A DNA stretch of 5,445 nucleotides from Gemmatimonadota bacterium (GTDB lineage Bacteria > Gemmatimonadota > Gemmatimonadetes > Gemmatimonadales > Gemmatimonadaceae). A model generated the notes under the pieces. That model had not been told where the DNA came from and ran no database searches. It saw only the letters and a list, made by a program, of their open reading frames with translations. Positions 5,111 through 5,445 of this stretch are shown piece after piece (positions within the stretch are counted from its first letter, which is position 1; every line of letters starts with the position of its first letter). The stretch covers positions 1-5,445 of the forward strand of contig QHUV01000252.1 in NCBI GenBank assembly GCA_003222065.1, in the 5' to 3' direction. The position numbers and the translations under genes are program-made.

Positions 5111-5445
5111 CGAACCCCGCTCCCCACCTCTTCTGGATCACGAGCCGCGCGGCGGGCACGCGCGCGGTGCCCGAGGCGGCAACCGTCGCCGTCGTCCCCT
5201 GGTTCGAGGAATCACTCTTCCTGAGCGCCATCCGCCTGGGTGCCGAGGATTGTGTCACCGCGGCCCAACTCGATACGCCAGGCCTGCTCCGCATTCTGCT
5301 CGTCGCCGCGGAGCGGCACCGCCTAACGTCATCGCTGCGCGCCGCGGCGTTCACCGACGAGCTCACCGGCTTGTACAATCGGCGTGGGTACGTCACGCGC
5401 GCCGCCACGTTGCTGAAGGTCGCCGAGCCGAAGACGATCTGGCAG
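5107..5445 (+). CDS. GGDEF diguanylate cyclase with partial receiver-like domain, 3' part outside the window
   Basis: The frame is open from GTG 5107 to the window edge (113 codons, no stop). Residues about 25-75 resemble the last half of a response-regulator receiver: a strand (TVAVVPWF), a helix ending in RLGAEDCV, and a final helix LLRILLVAAERHRL of the kind that links receivers to output domains. FTDELTGLYNRRGY at 82-95 is the conserved start of GGDEF domains, which make cyclic-di-GMP from two GTP. The GGDEF motif itself lies beyond the window, so catalytic competence cannot be judged. The usual phosphoacceptor half of the receiver is missing from this start. The GTG overlaps the TGA at 5108 (GTGA), suggesting coupling to the HD-GYP gene; the Shine-Dalgarno sequence is weak (GAG at 5098-5100). 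The frame is also open upstream to 4873, so a longer start or a fusion with the HD-GYP protein is possible. Confidence 0.8.
   Translation, partial: MTNPAPHLFWITSRAAGTRAVPEAATVAVVPWFEESLFLSAIRLGAEDCVTAAQLDTPGLLRILLVAAERHRLTSSLRAAAFTDELTGLYNRRGYVTRAATLLKVAEPKTIWQ

Noticed and set aside
5111..5445. HD-GYP frame continuing to the window end as a real C-terminal domain
   Set aside because: The translation is Arg/Pro/His-rich without motifs, while another frame over the same bases encodes a recognisable receiver remnant and GGDEF start.
1..5445. tRNA, rRNA, CRISPR array, insertion sequence or integration site
   Set aside because: No regularly spaced repeats, transposase motifs, terminal inverted repeats or RNA gene signatures were seen on either strand.

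Overview
The window is GC-rich, densely coded DNA from a Gram-negative-type bacterium. The lipoprotein signal peptides, the ZU5-like beta-domain lipoproteins and the TPR/HD-GYP signalling proteins would fit Gemmatimonadota or a similar environmental phylum. That placement is an inference from style; no marker gene is present. All supported genes are on the + strand.

Layout: 1-249 is a leader without a convincing gene, holding inverted repeats and a good ribosome binding site. 250-918 encodes a lipoprotein with a ZU5-like domain. 958-2655 encodes a TPR protein with an intact HD-GYP cyclic-di-GMP phosphodiesterase domain. 2656-2820 is a 165-base spacer with several dyads. 2821-3438 encodes a second, divergent copy of the lipoprotein. 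3438-5110 encodes a second TPR/HD-GYP protein, starting on the last base of the lipoprotein stop codon. From 5107 to the window edge runs the start of a diguanylate cyclase gene: the C-terminal half of a receiver-like domain followed by the beginning of a GGDEF domain.

The region is therefore a tandem duplication of a two-gene unit (envelope lipoprotein plus cytoplasmic TPR/HD-GYP enzyme) followed by a cyclase of opposite activity. By inference it is a local cyclic-di-GMP module: two phosphodiesterases degrade the messenger, the cyclase would make it, and the lipoproteins would be envelope partners or outputs. The two HD-GYP proteins align without net gaps from the first TPR to the last metal ligand, always offset by 12 residues.

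Two details stand out. First, the second HD-GYP gene runs into a CCCCCG repeat where the reading frame appears shifted by one base. All three frames are open across the repeat: one ends in a stop overlapping the cyclase start, one would fuse the phosphodiesterase to the cyclase, and one (the frame as written) runs on as an Arg/Pro-rich tail to the window end. Second, the first HD-GYP gene carries a 41-46 base near-perfect inverted repeat in its first codons, matching in size the 12 residues its paralog lacks.
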